This document shows positions 13,601-25,600 of a stretch of 64,000 bases of DNA, in pieces. This DNA comes from Siderastrea radians. Its lineage: Eukaryota > Cnidaria > Anthozoa > Scleractinia > Rhizangiidae. Position 1 is the first letter of the stretch. Every line of letters begins with the position of its first letter. The position numbers and the translations under genes are program-made. A model generated the notes under the pieces. That model saw only the letters and a program-made list of their open reading frames with translations, was not told where the DNA came from and did no database searches. Where the stretch lies: the NCBI GenBank assembly GCA_964017195.1, contig OZ024891.1, positions 3,635,920 through 3,699,919 on the forward strand, read 5' to 3'.

Positions 13601-16600
13601 TCTACCTGAAAAAATAGTTTAGCTCAACAGGGTACACAAAACTCAAGGAACTAACCCAGAACATTCCATCTGGCAATTTTGTCGCTGCATGAAGCAGTAC
13701 GTAACCTCTGTCCGAGGCGAAGTCCATCGATGGTTAAAATGCCATCCTGAGAGTCCAGTGGAATGGTGCCCTCACCTTTCTCTACCTTAGTTCTCAACAG
13801 TCCTTGTTGACGTGACCCAAACACTGCTTTAGTTTGACTCGGATCATCAGAGCTGCAGAAAAACAATTATTGAATTTATTTGTAAAAAGGTAAGTTGTTG
13901 CCAATTTTGGATGTTAGTTCTTTGTTAGAACAGACTTTTGCTCTCATAGTGCTAAAAGATAAACAGTTTAAATCTAAAATTGGATCACTAAAACATTCAT
14001 TTTTTCAATGAATGAGCAAATCTCGCCCTGCCCATCTTTCTGTATCCTCAATACTCAAAAGAGGTGCCACATTATCTAATGGAAAGATGAAGAGCTTGGA
14101 AATCTGCAGGTGCCAATAAATGACTCCTTGAAAAAAAAAGCGGGGGGGGGGGGGGCAACAGCATCCACCCCCTCTTCCCCCCCCTTTGTACATCTGAGTC
14201 TTAAAGGAACATTTGAGGCTTAAAGAAACCTTAAGGAATAGCCCACCTTGTACTAACCTGTGTTAAACTCTACTCCTTCTTAACTCAGTAAACCAAGCAT
14301 TTAGTAATTTAGGGATCTTGGAAAATTTAGTACCGGTACTTCTGCAAGACTGCAGAGCTCTAAAAGTTAAGGTGTTTTTGCAGGCTAAATTGCAGTAACA
14401 AAGCCCGCCCAATTGACAGCTTGCAACTCTTTGAGCTAATGAATTTTACTTAGTCAGACAAAGAGTTACCTTGTGACAGCTTCATTCACAAAAATGGCAG
14501 CATCACCACAAGGGGCAGTGCTCACATAAAAATGGAACTTGACTCCATCTCTCAGCTGAATCTTTCCTTGCCGCTCTTTCTGCACAAAGATACTCTTGAC
14601 ATCTGTTTTACCACTCAGCAAGATTGCTAAGTGGTAATGGAAGAAGTTTATCAGACTCCTACGTGCAACTGCTTCAGCATGGGAATCATTGACTGTTGTT
14701 CCATCCATGCGTAGCTTGTCTCCACTGATGCACCTGAGATGAGAAAATGTGAATATCATGGAAAGAAATAAGTCAAATAAAAAATAAAGAACATAAGTAC
14801 GTACTTATCTATAATTTGACCAGTCCCCATGACAGGGAACCCTACCAACTATCTTTGCAAATGTCCATCAAGTAATCTTCGATGTTTGGCCAGAATATTA
14901 AAGAAACTACTGAAACATGCCAGTTAATAAGTGCTGTAAATTGAGAAGTTGAGATTTTTCAGATAACCTTCAGAAAACTCCCAGTATTTTGAGATGTTGA
15001 GACTTTTTGGCAGAACAGAGATAAAGTTAAGAATGCTCAGTCATTTGTGTGGGAGTTGAAAACAAATCTTAGAGAGCTTCCTTTTCAAATAAATTATTTG
15101 CCTTTGGATTGTTTTTAACAAACATGTACATGTAGGGCTTTTAACTCACTTGTTCCCAGTTCCAAGACTGACAACTTTGCCAGGATCTTCTTCACCATCC
15201 TGCATGATAAATGCGGCAATGATCTTGTACCCTGCAAACTTCCAACCATCAGGAGCCTCACGACTGAGGGCTGTCAGGTGGTTCCAAGTTAGTGCCGCAA
15301 ACTTATCCCCCTCAGATGAAGCCCCTGTATTATACTGATGCACTCCATTCACCTTTGAAAGCGATGCCATGGCATGCTGTGCCGCAGCCTCTTTTGCTAC
15401 TTTCTTTGATCTTCCTGCTCCCCATTGGTATTGTTCCTCACCAACTTTGAAAGCACAGTAGTGAAGCGAGGGGTCTGAGTTTTCTTCTGGTCGTTCTTCC
15501 AGTACTTCAGGCTGTGGCAAATGGTATGCCTGGCAGAGTTCATACAATGCACTGACGCTACTTTTACCATCTGCTAAAGATACTTTGGGGACTTCAGATT
15601 CATGCGACCTTGGTTGTTCAGCAGTGGGCTTGGTTTTAATTGGATCTGTTGTAGGTGTAAGGTAAATTTCTAATTAGCACAGTTTTCAGCTGAATCATTC
15701 AATTGTATCGTACTGTAAGTTGTATGTCTAGAACAATCTGGTTACTTCTAAGACAACAACCGCCAAAAAAATCTCTTACCATTAAAGGACAAGCTTACAA
15801 TTTACTTTCAACAAACAATATCCACAATACCACCTTAAGCTTTATGAGGAATACTTTTCAAGTGTTCGTACCTGCACTGACTTGATACCCCAGGCTTCTA
15901 AGTGCAATGGCTGCCGCTTCCCTCTTGGCATCTTTCTTAGTGCGTCCACTACCCTTGTCACAGTACACATCACCAACAACAGCGCGGAAGTTAAAAACCC
16001 TGAAGTGATCAGGCCCAGAATGTCCCAAGTCTTCAAACTCAATCTGTAAAATAATCAAACAAAACTGACCTGATGATAATCTTGGTAATTATGTAAAACA
16101 CATGTACAGCTCTTTGTCAAAGAATAACCATAACACTGGACACAACTAGACAATTGCAAGTAAAAATGTAAAGTGCACAAGAATTTCTCCATTTTCAGAA
16201 AAGTTAACGGAAATGTTTCTCTCCCATTCCTTTGGAATGAAGAATGTGTGATTGAAGATCTGATGATTCATCAGGTCTCTTCTCAGGGGCAAAACAAAAT
16301 TGATAGATTAAGAAGGAAAAAAGTTCTTGTTTATAAAAACTGTCCCAAAAGTTTTGTCTTGAGTTAAAATTTTTGCACTAAAAAAGGGTTAGTTTAGCTA
16401 ATTTCAATCTTAAGCCACGGCTTTGTTTCATATTGAAGAGCCAAAAGTTTCAGTTCAAAGCGTGCATAAACAAGTGATTACATTGTTACCTTAACGCCTT
16501 TCTTTTGACCATATTCATTCAAAATGCTCACAGGATGCCTCTCAACAGCCATTTCTTCTTTGTTGGTGGCTCCTGGTTTCAGAGCTAATTCAACTGGCAT

Positions 16601-19600
16601 ATCAAACAGGCCTTTGAGGGCATTAAGAGCTGCATTCTTTTTTGCCAAAATCTTGCTGGCCCCAAGACCTTCCTCAAAACATGTTTCCCCTACAGTCACT
16701 TGGCAGGAAAATGTCTTCTTGTGATCAGGACCCAAATGAGGAAGATCTTCATATGCAATCTGAAAATATATCAGTTCTGTTTCTTTAGCTTCCAATTTAT
16801 ATAACGACAGGACTGCACGTGACTGTAAATTCAACAACATCATTTTAAAACCACTAAATAAACATTAATTTGCCAATTTTAATGAACGGAAACAACCCAC
16901 CTCTCTTGTCAAATGTATTTTAATAATTCATCAAATTCATATTTAGGAAAATCATAAGCATAGTGCACCTTTGAAAGCCTGGTCTTGTAATGAACATTGA
17001 TTTAGATAATTTTTGTTATTTAAAGTGATTTGTTTGAGAAGACACAGAACACCTCCAATCTGTCTTGAAAAACTGTTCTATTCGTGGTTGTTGGAAATCC
17101 TGATGATACACAATCTCTTGTGTTTGACATATTAAACATGCTCATCATAACCTTAAGGGCTGAGGTTACGTAGTTACCCTATAGGTGCCAGCGTGTGAAA
17201 TTATAAGTAAACACTAGGCTGAAATCTGATAAACCATTCAATTTTCTGTCATGTGTGTGCAAAATTCAACTTCCACTTATTAATAAGGGATGTGTATTTT
17301 ATAAAGGCCTTGTTCCAGAAAAGGAATTTGAAATTAGTCACAGATCTATAAATGTCTTAACTATGGCATTTTGAACTACAAGAATACAAAATACATGTAT
17401 ATCATGATTTTCAGGTGTTGGCAGGAACAATCAGATATTAAAAATCAAATTAAATACAAAATGCCAAGAAAGTGACATCTCTTAAAGAATACTCTGTTCA
17501 TTCTAATTCAGGAATATGGTCACCCTAGATCAAATAAAAGACACATTTATGCTTTTTGTTTCTAGAAGTTACTCCTGACCTTAAGTTGATTTCTCTGGCA
17601 ATGTTCATTCAGTAGCATGATAGGATCCTTGTGAAGTACGACAGCTTTAGATTGCCCTGTTTCTCCCTGCATGTGCTGTTCAGGATTGCTGTTGCCGACA
17701 GACCAGTGAGGGCTAGCTTCAGTCAGATCATACAAACCTGTATAACAAGATGATTTCGTGACAGAAGCACTTATTGCTGGTTGACTGTTTTGGTGCGTAC
17801 TAGGAATTCAATCAGTATGAACTGATCTTGACTTTTGGCTAGAGTTTTTTTATGTCACAGACCTCCACTTGACAACCCTATTTTGGAATTTTGTGACTGT
17901 TACTATATCAGTGAGTTAAAAGTTCAAACTCAGCCAACAGTTGTGTTTTACCTTGCCATCAATAAATTTTTCTGAGTTGACTTCAGATTGACTTAGAAAG
18001 TTGTGATAACTAATTGCATTTTGACACATTTTTAAATTACCCACTTCTGTTCTTTGGGGGTCCATGGTTGTCCTCACGACAAGCATCAGCAAAAAAATTC
18101 AAGATGTGTTCAGAGCTACGGATCCTTTTATGATCCTTTCACCCACACTACATAGAGGTAATAATATTACAGATCAATTCAAGCAAACATGCCTTCTGCA
18201 GGTTCCCAGTTCATAAGAGTTTTCAAAGCCATAATAGCCACAAGCTTTCTTGCCATTTTTTTTGTTGAGCTGTTTTTTGGACCAAACGTTTGATCTCCCA
18301 CAGTAACCTGTGCCTTGTACAATCCTGGATACATGCACTTCACATCTTCAAACTTCACCTGCAAAAAATATCGCAAACAAATCCAATTAATTGGGTGTAG
18401 TGCACAGGGATCATTCGGTTACCATGGGAACATGTACACATAAACCTAGTTTATCATTTAAAACTATCTAGTTAAATTGGGTTAATGTCACTGTTCCTGA
18501 GGAACGTAGCGCAACTGCCATAGGCTATAAATAAGCGCGTGACATGCAAAACAAAGTAAAACACTCTCAAGATGGCGATATTGAGGGGAACACTGCCTTG
18601 CAGCTGGTTAGTCTATGCGACTTCCGATTTGCGTGACCAAAACAACCTCACTTATCTCCCCAGCACTAAGAGCTGAATGCTAGACAGCATGTGCTGGATC
18701 GGACAAGAGTATTGGTTAGCAGGCGGTGCATAAAGGCAACGAAGCCGACAAGCTTGGGGGAAGTCGCTGCGCAGACTTAACCGCCACAGATGCATGCAAA
18801 GCATTGCATCCCCCCAAGCAGAAAAAAGAAAATTTCGTTCAGTTTGTAGAAAAGTAATCCGAAACAGTAGCCATCTTAGGTGCAACCAAGTGTAAAACGG
18901 CTTGCGGGTTCTAATGTAAAGCTGGTAACAGTTGGAAGACCAGCGACCTAGTACTTTAATAAGCCAATCTGGCAAACCAGCAGCAGCCGCAGCTGAGGCT
19001 GCCCCTATGCGAAAGCTGTGGCCCTTGAGGCTCTCAAAGGGGAGACCCACAGGCCTGGCACTATCTCGAAGAAGGTGCCAAACGACCCCTCAGGTGAGAT
19101 AGTGACCCGATTGGAAGAACAAGAGAGGGCCCGGTGGTGGCCTACCTAAGAGAAAGTATTCCCGCATGGCTGTGACTGCACAAATGGTGGACCCAGTACG
19201 AGCTACTGTGAGGGAATGACCCTGCCGGTTTTGGATGATTTGACCTGAACCGTCATAAACTGCAGGCATGCCAGATTAGGGTGAAAGGTAATGCAATTAG
19301 TAGAAAGATCGAAGTTCGGCCTATACTTGTGTACCCCTGAGTAGGTAAACTCGCTACAACGAAGAAAGCCAAAAAATGCTAAAGTAAACGCAGCCCAAAT
19401 CATAGCAAAATCCTGGGGACTAAGCCAAGACTGCAAAACGGGACGAATGGCTAAAAGCACCTGAGGTGTAACTGGTTGACGGCGCATGTGCCTATTGCCT
19501 TGAAAACGAAGTATGCCTCGTAAAACTTTACGCAATAGTAGCTTGCCCTTAAGAGGGTCTTTGTACCCTGCAGTAATGAGGAGATTGCGAACCGCCGCTA

Positions 19601-22600
19601 AATAAAGTTTTATAGTGCCATGGCGGACCGTCCTTGCTAAGTAAGATGCAAAATAAACTCGAGTCCCTTCGGGGGCAGGTAGCACATCCCCAGATGGACT
19701 TAGGGGATGATTCATCAGGCAAAAGGTTAGGAAACGCTTTTCCCCACAGCTGTAGGCTCTGTTTGTGTTCTTGGCAAGGCCCCAGTTAGCATAGGTTAAG
19801 ACCTCCTCCCTCAAAGGGTCATTAATGAAGGCGGGATGGTACAAGGGTTCTGATCTGCGTCGGGAGCGAGAGCCCGAAAACGCTGCATCTGAAAGCGGGA
19901 GAGCGCATCAGCAATATTGTTTGAAACGCCTGAAACATGGCGAGCCCTTACCAAGAAATTATGTTTCATTGAAATAAGAACCAAAAATCTGACCAAATCC
20001 ATAACACGGGGTGCCTTGGAGTGCCCAGAATTGATAATGGCGACTACAGATTCATTGTCGCACCAAAACTGTAGGCGTTTCCCCGTGAAAAATGGGTACC
20101 AAATTGCACAGGCGACAACAATGGGGAACAGTTCCTGCCACTCGATACTGATTCCCTGATCCTTGTTTAAGCGCATGTGGGGTGGCCAGTGACCCTGAAA
20201 CCACCTTCCCTGGAGAAAACCACCAAAGCCTATCATGCTAGCAGCATCAGTATGGAGCTCTATGTCAGGGGCTGGGGTGGTGGAAGACTCAAGAAAAAAG
20301 GAACGCCCGTTCCATTTCGTGAGGAAAACCTTCCACATATCCAGATCCTTGAAGAACTCCCTGTTAAGCCTCACGTGGTGAAAACGACTGGGGACTCCCC
20401 TAGTTAGATTTATCGTGCGCTGAAGGGAGGTTCTGCCTGGGACTACACCTTGCATGCAAACTGGAGAGTGCCAATCAGAGAATGAAGTTCTTCCAAGCGC
20501 ACGAAGCGGCGTTTTTTTGAAGGATGTTAGAAGCTCATTTATCCTAGTTAGTTTGTTCTGGGGGAGGCAGGCTTCCATGCGCACACTATCGAGGACAATA
20601 CCAATAAATTCAACAACCTGGGAGGGGCCAATGGTTTTAGACACTACCACAGGGGCTTTAAGTGACATGAAAACCCTGAGGAGAGTGCTAAAGCTAGAAA
20701 GACAAGATAATTTTGTCCGTTCTGCAATAAAGAAGTCATCTAGAATATGAATAACATACTGGAGGCCGTAGTTATGTTTAAGTATCCACTCCAGCCCATC
20801 CGACAATAGGTTAAATAGGAATGGACCGGGCCGGACCCCAAAGGGTAAGTACATATCCACATAGTACTGGGATTGCCGGTAAACGCCCAGCAAGCTCCAG
20901 TCATTAGGGTGGATTGGTATCAAGCGAAAGGCCGATTTGAGGTCGGGTTTCGCCATGAAGGCTCCCTTTCCCAGGGACTGGAGAATATGAATAGCATCGT
21001 CCACCCGCACATAACTTAGACAAAAGGGACCCTTGGGAATATGGTCGTTTATGCTGTCCCCTGGAGGATAGGAGAGGTGGTATATGGTGCGCCATTTGGT
21101 TGAGTGCTTTTTGGGGACTACATCCACAGGATGGCATTGAAAATTAGGTAGAGGGGGTAACGGGTAGGGCCCTGCTACCCGGCCAAGTGTAACTTCCTTC
21201 TGCAAATTCAAGGTAACTACCTCGGGATGCTGAGTGGCTGAGATAAGGTTAGGCGAAACCCGGGATGAACGAGGACCCGAATAACCAATGCGTGCTCCTT
21301 CCTTAAGCGTGCTAAGCAAATTAGAAACAAAGTTACGATCTGGGTGATTCGCTAATTCTAACTCTAAGCGATAAATGTCAATAGGTGTGGAAACTTGTGG
21401 CTTCAAACGGCGCCTTAGTTGTCTTACTTTACTTCTTGCCACGGTCGCTGGATGTGGATGACTTGGAGGCACCTGTGTTGCTGGGTGGTTGCTGGGGGCA
21501 GGATAGGGTGAAGTGACTGCTGGAATAACAGCAACGGCACACATGCAGGTAGTTGCAGTTATGGCACTTCCAACCGGAGGACTTGTTGAAGTCGAAGCAG
21601 AGTGTCTGGGTAGGGCGAGGCTTTCGCGGAGTATCTCCTCCTCCAAATTACATTCAACTGGCCTTGAAAGACCCAGAGGGGAGGCCATTCCGGGGGTACG
21701 TGGATGCTGATCGGCTGGAGGCAAAACAGGACTGCTTTCCGGAGCTCGCAAGGCAACCAAAGCGTTGCTGATCGACTCCGCAACTATCTCCTCGATGGCG
21801 GCATGCTGTGCTGAACTCAGTGTCGTCTGCGACTGGGAGGCAGGTGGCTCTGGTTCGTCCCTTTCGAACATTTCGTCGATTGAGGAGGACGAAGCTTCGT
21901 CCGAGAGGGCGTTGTCCTCTGATTCGTCTTTGTGCAGCTCTGCACGCGATGATGCACGGTTTGCCGTTTGGGCAGATTGCTGGTGGTCTGTGGCCTGATT
22001 GGCACGACGGTGGCGAGTTTGTACAGCCTTTGTACCCAGTGATGTCTTCTTCTGGGTGCGCACTGACGTTTTGCTGGTGTTCCCAGGCAAGGCTTTTTTA
22101 AGCCTGGCGAGGAGCTGCCCTCGGGAACCGGTGATGGGCAGATTCAGCGCCTGGAGGCGAAGCTTCAAGACTCCACTGGAGAGAGCCGATAGATTTTCGC
22201 ATTGAGTGGAGGTGCGGTTGGCGGACGACGAAGAGCGAGGACGGACCATGGTAAAAAATTTGCTAAATTGACAAAACACTGGCTGCACTGCACAAGAGAA
22301 TCGCAAGTTGAACCTTGAATAGGTTGCTTGAACTTTTATAGCTAGACAGTGTCTGCTAATGTAGCCAGTAGTTAAGGCTGTACTATACAACAGCTTGGCC
22401 TTACACGTGTACTCTCTTAGTTATGAATAGGTCCTTAAAGCTATCGACCAATGCAATAAAACGTACGAAAGTGCTAACTAGAAACAAAGCCATAATGTTG
22501 TAGGCCTAGCTACAACGGAGCTATTGATTTTAGTGACCTTGGGATCCCAACTGCATAGTAGTTCTATTGATAGCGAACGCGCCATGAAAGGCTCACTGAG

Positions 22601-25600
22601 AATGAGCGTCACGTTCCATTAACAAACAATATTTTACTGATCTAACAGTAAAATCTTATTTATATGCACTGTAATTTAAATAAGTTAACGACTTGGAGCA
22701 AGCTAGCTCTGTAGTTGGCGTGGCGCTAGCATTAGCGTTTGCGTGGCGTACTGTTTGGTGTGCTAGACTTTAGCTTGTGGTGTTTACAGTTTTTGTGTTA
22801 CTGTCGTCTGGGGCTCAGTCAAAGGGTCTCCGGCAGTTGCGTGGTCAGCAGTATGCTCACACGGCTCATGCATACACCTTTGCACATGCTTGCAGTTTTA
22901 CGTTTCTCAGCGTTTGTGGCGTCACACCTTTAGCGCCTTTTTTAGCGATTTCCTCTCCCTCCCTCCTCTCCCCATAGTTTTACTCAGTAGAGGTTTTCCC
23001 AGTGGACTTCTAGTCTCAGTGTAATGGGTGCTAAGGCTTGGGCTGGGTTTGGTGGGCAGGGCTCGTGGCTGGGTTGCAGGTAGGGCTGGCTTATGGGGTG
23101 TTCTGATTGGTTTGGGTTAGTGGTACCAGCCCCCAGGCCCCAACCGCCATTTGCAAAACATAGGCATTAACCATGAATTTAGTTGTGCTATTGAACATGG
23201 TGCCTACATACCAGCTGGTCCCGTTTTTGTCCATACTCATTAATCAGCATTACAGGGTCTTTGTCAGGTGGAGCTGACAGCTCTAGGTTCTTAGTCTTTG
23301 GATGCCAACGTCTGACATTCCTCCTGAACATCTGAGGAAGAACTTGTTGTTCAGCTGGCAAGGATTCTTCGCCACCTTGTGCACCATATGGACCTTGCTG
23401 AAACCTGCCACATCGCTCTAAATGAAAACAGTTTGTTTGCAAATTAGTGAGCCTTTTCACATATACAGTAAAACGTGTACAAAGTGGACACTCTTGGGTC
23501 CCTCGCTAGTGTCTGCTTAATACAGATTCCCCTTTTAACATTTAATGCAGGTTCTGATAAATTGCAAAACAATAGTTAATTATTGACCTCTTATATCTCC
23601 ACCTATATTTACCGGCACACTTGATGTGCTTTAATTATTGTAATCCTTTTGCAACTGTTTGTTCCGGGTAGAATTACTAAATTACCTCGAAAATATGCTC
23701 TTCAAAGCAGATAGCATTGCCATAATGTCATAAAAATACCTTCTGGAAACACTTGAAAATGGCTTGATTTTGGTGTCCACGTCCCCTTAATAGAGGTTCA
23801 TTGTAAGAAGAAAATTTAGGGAATTCAGCTGGTGTCCGCTTAATACAGGTTTCACTGTACATAGGCTAACCAGGCTGGTCCATGTTAGGTTACAGAAGTA
23901 CAACCAGAAATGTTCAAAACAATAACAAAATGTGCCTCCCTCCTCTGTAAAAAAGTACAGACATCTGATGTCTTATTAACTCCTGATAACTCAAACCTTC
24001 AAGGGAAATAAAAGAATTATTGAGGGTAAAGCTATAAAGCAGGGTAAAGTTATAAAGCAAAAGATCTGAAGGGAGAAAAACCTTCTCTTTGAGTTACCGG
24101 GAGTTTTGAGTTGCTGAGGGTTCAAGTTACTGGGAGTCACCTGTAGGGCATATTTTGAAAGGAGGCTAGTGGTAATGAACAGATCATTTGAAATATGCTG
24201 TGCATTATTATACAATCAGAAATAGTGCAGGTCTGATAGTTTCGGCTACTCTGGAGCATTTCTTTGGAATAGCCTTCCTGTTGAGCTGCAGGCGAACTCT
24301 CTTGGGATATTCAGGGCTGGCTGCAAGCAATTCTTCTGAAGAGCTATCTACACAGCACTTAACTTGTAAGGCAGGCTCGTAGTTTAATTAGGTTTTATCA
24401 AATTGTTATGTATTTTAGTGGTTTTTAAGTCCTGATAAGTTGATCGACCATGTTGAAATAAAGTTATTCATTCATTCATTCCGATGAGTTTCTCATTTCA
24501 CTGGCTCCTCATCCCGGGGGGGAGGGGGTACTCCTGTCAATTTAGGATAGGTGTGTGCTGCAAAGGTTCTTAAACCCTGACCCTATTTAAGGATAGAAAA
24601 TCCAAAATTGATACCCTTTTTAAGGCCCACGGGCCTATATCCCGAAAGTTCTGATAACTTTTCAGGCCTGCAGCTATATTTTAAGATCAAAATCTATAGA
24701 ATGTTGGCATAATTTTTAGCCCTCATATTAGCCCAATTTGTTTAATCAACTGAGAACTTTATAACTCAGCTTTCAAAACCAACAAAATTTGAGTCTTAAA
24801 TGTAAACATTGCGTGCACAAAATAGCTTTCCGGGCCCGAGAAGTTACCGGGATTTTCGAAAAACGGGCCCCAAACCCAATAAAATGATACCCTATTCAAG
24901 AGAAAAATGATCACTGAACAGGACGTTTTTATTTCTTTTCTGTAACATGAGAAGTTTAGCATCAAGAATACTAGACTAAGCCTAGTTTAATAACATGCCA
25001 TTATAACCGTGGCTTATACACTCCAATTTTGCTTAATACAAAAAATGGACCCTATCTAAGGATCACACCAGGATCACAATTCCAAAAAGGGCAAATGGAT
25101 ACCCTATTTAAGGACTAAGAACCTCAAACACCATACCCTATTTTGTTGCACATACCTAATGTATATAACTTATATATGGGAGTACCTTGCCATATTATAC
25201 AGCTACCTTACCTTTGGCCCTAGGGTTACAGTTTACTTTTCAGTTGTTGTTGACGTTTGAGCAGTCATTATTTCTTTCTCAAACACCGCTACAAAACTGA
25301 GTTTTTATTAAAGTTACCCAGTACCCTACCCAGATCTTGGAAAACACATTAGACAACATGAATGGCTTGTCCTGCCTACTGGGATGAATAAAACAACCAG
25401 GCATTCATTATGTTTCATTGGTAAGCAGCTATTGGCAGTGTAAGGGCATCCGTTTGACATCAGGTAACCCTTTGTTGTCTCGATTTTTACTTGATACTCA
25501 GGAGAACATTATCACTGCGCCACCTACTTGGCAGCTACAGTGTGAGCTCACTTACTTCAAGAGCAATCAAATGCTCACTTCCTGTCTGCAGTAAGATCTT

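Larger units (their letters stand above)
18652..23150 (-). mobile_element. DIRS/Ngaro-like tyrosine-recombinase retroelement
   Basis: Occupies most of ADAR intron 2, in the same orientation as the gene. Two coding parts are recognised: an RT-RNase H polyprotein (19811-22249) and a broken tyrosine recombinase (18652-19844). This order is known for DIRS-type retroelements, which integrate by recombinase instead of a DDE integrase. No methyltransferase domain is seen, which favours the Ngaro side. The terminal split repeats were not found by eye, so the outer limits (about 18.5 and 23.1 kb) are approximate. Confidence 0.75.

Noticed and set aside
13307..13609. 100-codon plus-strand open frame in ADAR intron 9
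   Set aside because: No domain; it ends in a T-rich tract and lies wholly within an intron.
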